A DNA stretch of 14,753 nucleotides from JAUIBE01 sp035267185 (GTDB lineage Bacteria > Pseudomonadota > Gammaproteobacteria > Xanthomonadales > SZUA-36): positions 1 through 14,753 of the forward strand of contig DATFLY010000169.1 in NCBI GenBank assembly GCA_035267185.1, in the 5' to 3' direction. Position numbers and translations under genes: made by a program. Below are positions 13,221-14,753 of this stretch, piece after piece. Within the stretch, counting starts at the first letter, position 1. Each line of letters starts with the position of its first letter. The notes beneath the pieces were generated by a model, which made no database searches, was not told the origin of the DNA, and saw only the letters and a program-made list of their open reading frames with translations.

Positions 13221-14753
13221 TCAATTTTCGGGCAGCAGGTCCAGTTTCCTGAGAAACTGCTGGAACCTTGGATCGCTCTGAATGTTATCGTGGACCGGAT
13301 GAACTCCAGCGACCGAGAGCTGTGGATCGCCCTGGGCGTAAGCACGATTTAACCACTTCATTGCGTTATCCACATCGCCACGATACGCGTAGCTTCCTCC
13401 AATCGGTACTGCCAGTCGATCAGAGTACTTTTCGATCAGTTCCTCAAGGGCAGCGTCTGAATCTTCCAGTCGTCCGGCGGCATAGTAGGCGATTGTCTGC
13501 GCTGCCAGCCTGAAGGGTTCACCGACTTCCTTTTCGGCGGCCGCAATCGCTTCTTCAATCCTACCTTGTTCCAGCAGGATCAGGCTTAGAACGGTATGTG
13601 CGTAAGTGTAATTGCCGCCGGCAAAATCGAGCGCCTCCAGCAGTGCTGCCTCTGCAGCCTCAGGGTTGCGGCCGACGTAGTGAAAGAACGCCTTGTTATG
13701 TAATCCGCGAATATTAAGCGGATCGACTTCGATGCTACGTGCGTTGTATTCAAGTGCATCGGAATACCGGCCGAACGCGTTGGCCAAATGGCTCGCACCG
13801 CTCAGTGCGTCGGCATTATTCGGGTCAATTTCCAGCGCGCGTTCAAAGGCCGCTTCGGCTCCTTTCCAGTTCAGGTCGAACATGATCCTGAAAACACCTT
13901 GCCTGGCATAGGCCCCTGCCGATGTCGGGTCCAGTTCCAATGCCCGGCTCAATGCGTCTTTTGCAAGTTCAACACCTTCGTCTGTGGGTAGCTCTCCTGC
14001 GACGGTCATGGCGCCGTAAACACCTGCGAGCTTTTCCCAGGAAACCGCGAGTCCCGGATCCAATTCAATCGATCTTTCAAAATGCTCTCGCGCTTCCCGC
14101 GTGTTTTCCGGTCCTAGCAGATGTTGGGCCCGGAGTCCCTTCAGGTACCAGTCATAAGCCTCGGCGCTGTGTTCTGCTGTAAGTGTCTGCGATGCACCAA
14201 GCAGTTCCACCTGTAATTCATTGGTCACGGCGTTTGCGATTTCATCCTGGACTGCGAAGATGTCCTCGAGTGTCCGGTCGAAAGTGCGTGACCAAAGCTG
14301 TGTGCCGCTGCCTGAATCAATCAGTTGCACCGTGATGCGTACATCATCCCCGGCCCGGCGCACGCTTCCCTCAAGGAGATGCGATACGTTCAGCTTTCGG
14401 CCGATCTCTCGCAGGTCCTCGTTCTTGTCCTTGAACTGAAAAGATGATGTGCGGCCAATGACGCGCAAGTTATTGCCGCGCGCGAGAACGTTGAGCAACT
14501 CTTCTGTCAGGCCATCGGAAAAGTACTCCTGCTCTTCATCGGAGCTGACGTTGACGAAAGGCAGCACTGCAATCGCTTTGGCCTCTTTCGCCGGAATGCT
14601 GATCTCAGCTTTTGGCGTTTGCGGAAAGGGGGTCGCCACAGGTCGAAACGCAAACTGGTCGAGTGCAAACAGGCTGACAGCGATAACAGCGACGATGATG
14701 GTGGCAATATTCAGTCGTCGGGTGGTCGCCCTGGTGGTCGCCTCATCACGAAC
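13221..14753 (-). CDS. Membrane-anchored TolB-like / TPR protein (5' end outside window)
   Basis: 510 codons are visible and the frame stays open to the right edge, so the N-terminus is missing; the internal GTG at 14639 is not the true start. In order: a membrane segment (visible residues about 14-32, LNIATIIVAVIAVSLFALDQ); a TolB-like/FlgO-like domain (about 59-178) with IAVLPFVNVSSDEEQEYFSD and GLTEELLNVLA; then TPR-type helical repeats (about 190-480) with several A...ALELDP units. In this family the missing N-terminal part is usually a CadC-type winged-helix DNA-binding domain, a nucleotide cyclase or a Ser/Thr kinase, with the TPR part in the periplasm or used for partner binding. Which output domain is present cannot be told here. 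It converges on the CIA30 gene. Confidence 0.88.
   Translation of the reverse strand, partial: VRDEATTRATTRRLNIATIIVAVIAVSLFALDQFAFRPVATPFPQTPKAEISIPAKEAKAIAVLPFVNVSSDEEQEYFSDGLTEELLNVLARGNNLRVIGRTSSFQFKDKNEDLREIGRKLNVSHLLEGSVRRAGDDVRITVQLIDSGSGTQLWSRTFDRTLEDIFAVQDEIANAVTNELQVELLGASQTLTAEHSAEAYDWYLKGLRAQHLLGPENTREAREHFERSIELDPGLAVSWEKLAGVYGAMTVAGELPTDEGVELAKDALSRALELDPTSAGAYARQGVFRIMFDLNWKGAEAAFERALEIDPNNADALSGASHLANAFGRYSDALEYNARSIEVDPLNIRGLHNKAFFHYVGRNPEAAEAALLEALDFAGGNYTYAHTVLSLILLEQGRIEEAIAAAEKEVGEPFRLAAQTIAYYAAGRLEDSDAALEELIEKYSDRLAVPIGGSYAYRGDVDNAMKWLNRAYAQGDPQLSVAGVHPVHDNIQSDPRFQQFLRKLDLLPEN

Noticed and set aside
13268..14439. Several + strand frames antisense to the TPR gene
   Set aside because: They mirror the repeat codons of the TPR protein and have no independent support.

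Overview
The window (14,753 bp, moderate GC, densely coded on both strands) looks like chromosomal DNA of a Gram-negative bacterium, most likely a free-living, possibly marine, gammaproteobacterium. The evidence is an AcrB-type RND pump with its periplasmic adaptor, an OpgC-like acyltransferase, an IPTL-CTERM-like surface signal and a TolB-like/TPR protein. The taxon is inferred; no rRNA or tRNA is present. I see no phage, transposon, integron or CRISPR sequence.

Layout. (1) 1-3384, + strand: the end of an RND adaptor gene, then an RND permease that starts inside the adaptor stop codon. (2) 3423-5162, - strand: a secreted protein joining a seven-bladed RCC1-type propeller to a GH25 lysozyme domain. 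(3) 5471-7694: a divergent pair, a membrane-embedded LytTR regulator (-) and an acyltransferase-3 membrane enzyme (+), with a LytTR-type direct repeat between them. (4) 7797-11399, - strand: four exported or membrane proteins: a large IPTL-CTERM-like protein with two CnaB-like domains, a small secreted protein of unknown family, a class D-like sortase, and a short secreted protein ending in an LPKTA signal, a membrane segment and RR. A strong hairpin terminator closes this block. (5) 11620-13072, + strand: a TIR-transmembrane-ectodomain protein overlapping a CIA30-family gene. (6) 13221-14753, - strand: the C-terminal part of a membrane-anchored TolB-like/TPR protein whose N-terminal output domain lies outside the window.

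How the parts fit. The common theme is the cell envelope: efflux, peptidoglycan cleavage, acyl modification and covalent anchoring of surface proteins. The best candidate for an under-described system is block 4. A one-enzyme, one-substrate sortase pair sits directly downstream of a protein with a different (exosortase-type) C-terminal signal and two predicted self-crosslinking domains. Second candidates are the RCC1-GH25 fusion and the TIR membrane receptor-like protein coupled to CIA30. Joint function in each case is inferred from gene order and motifs only.
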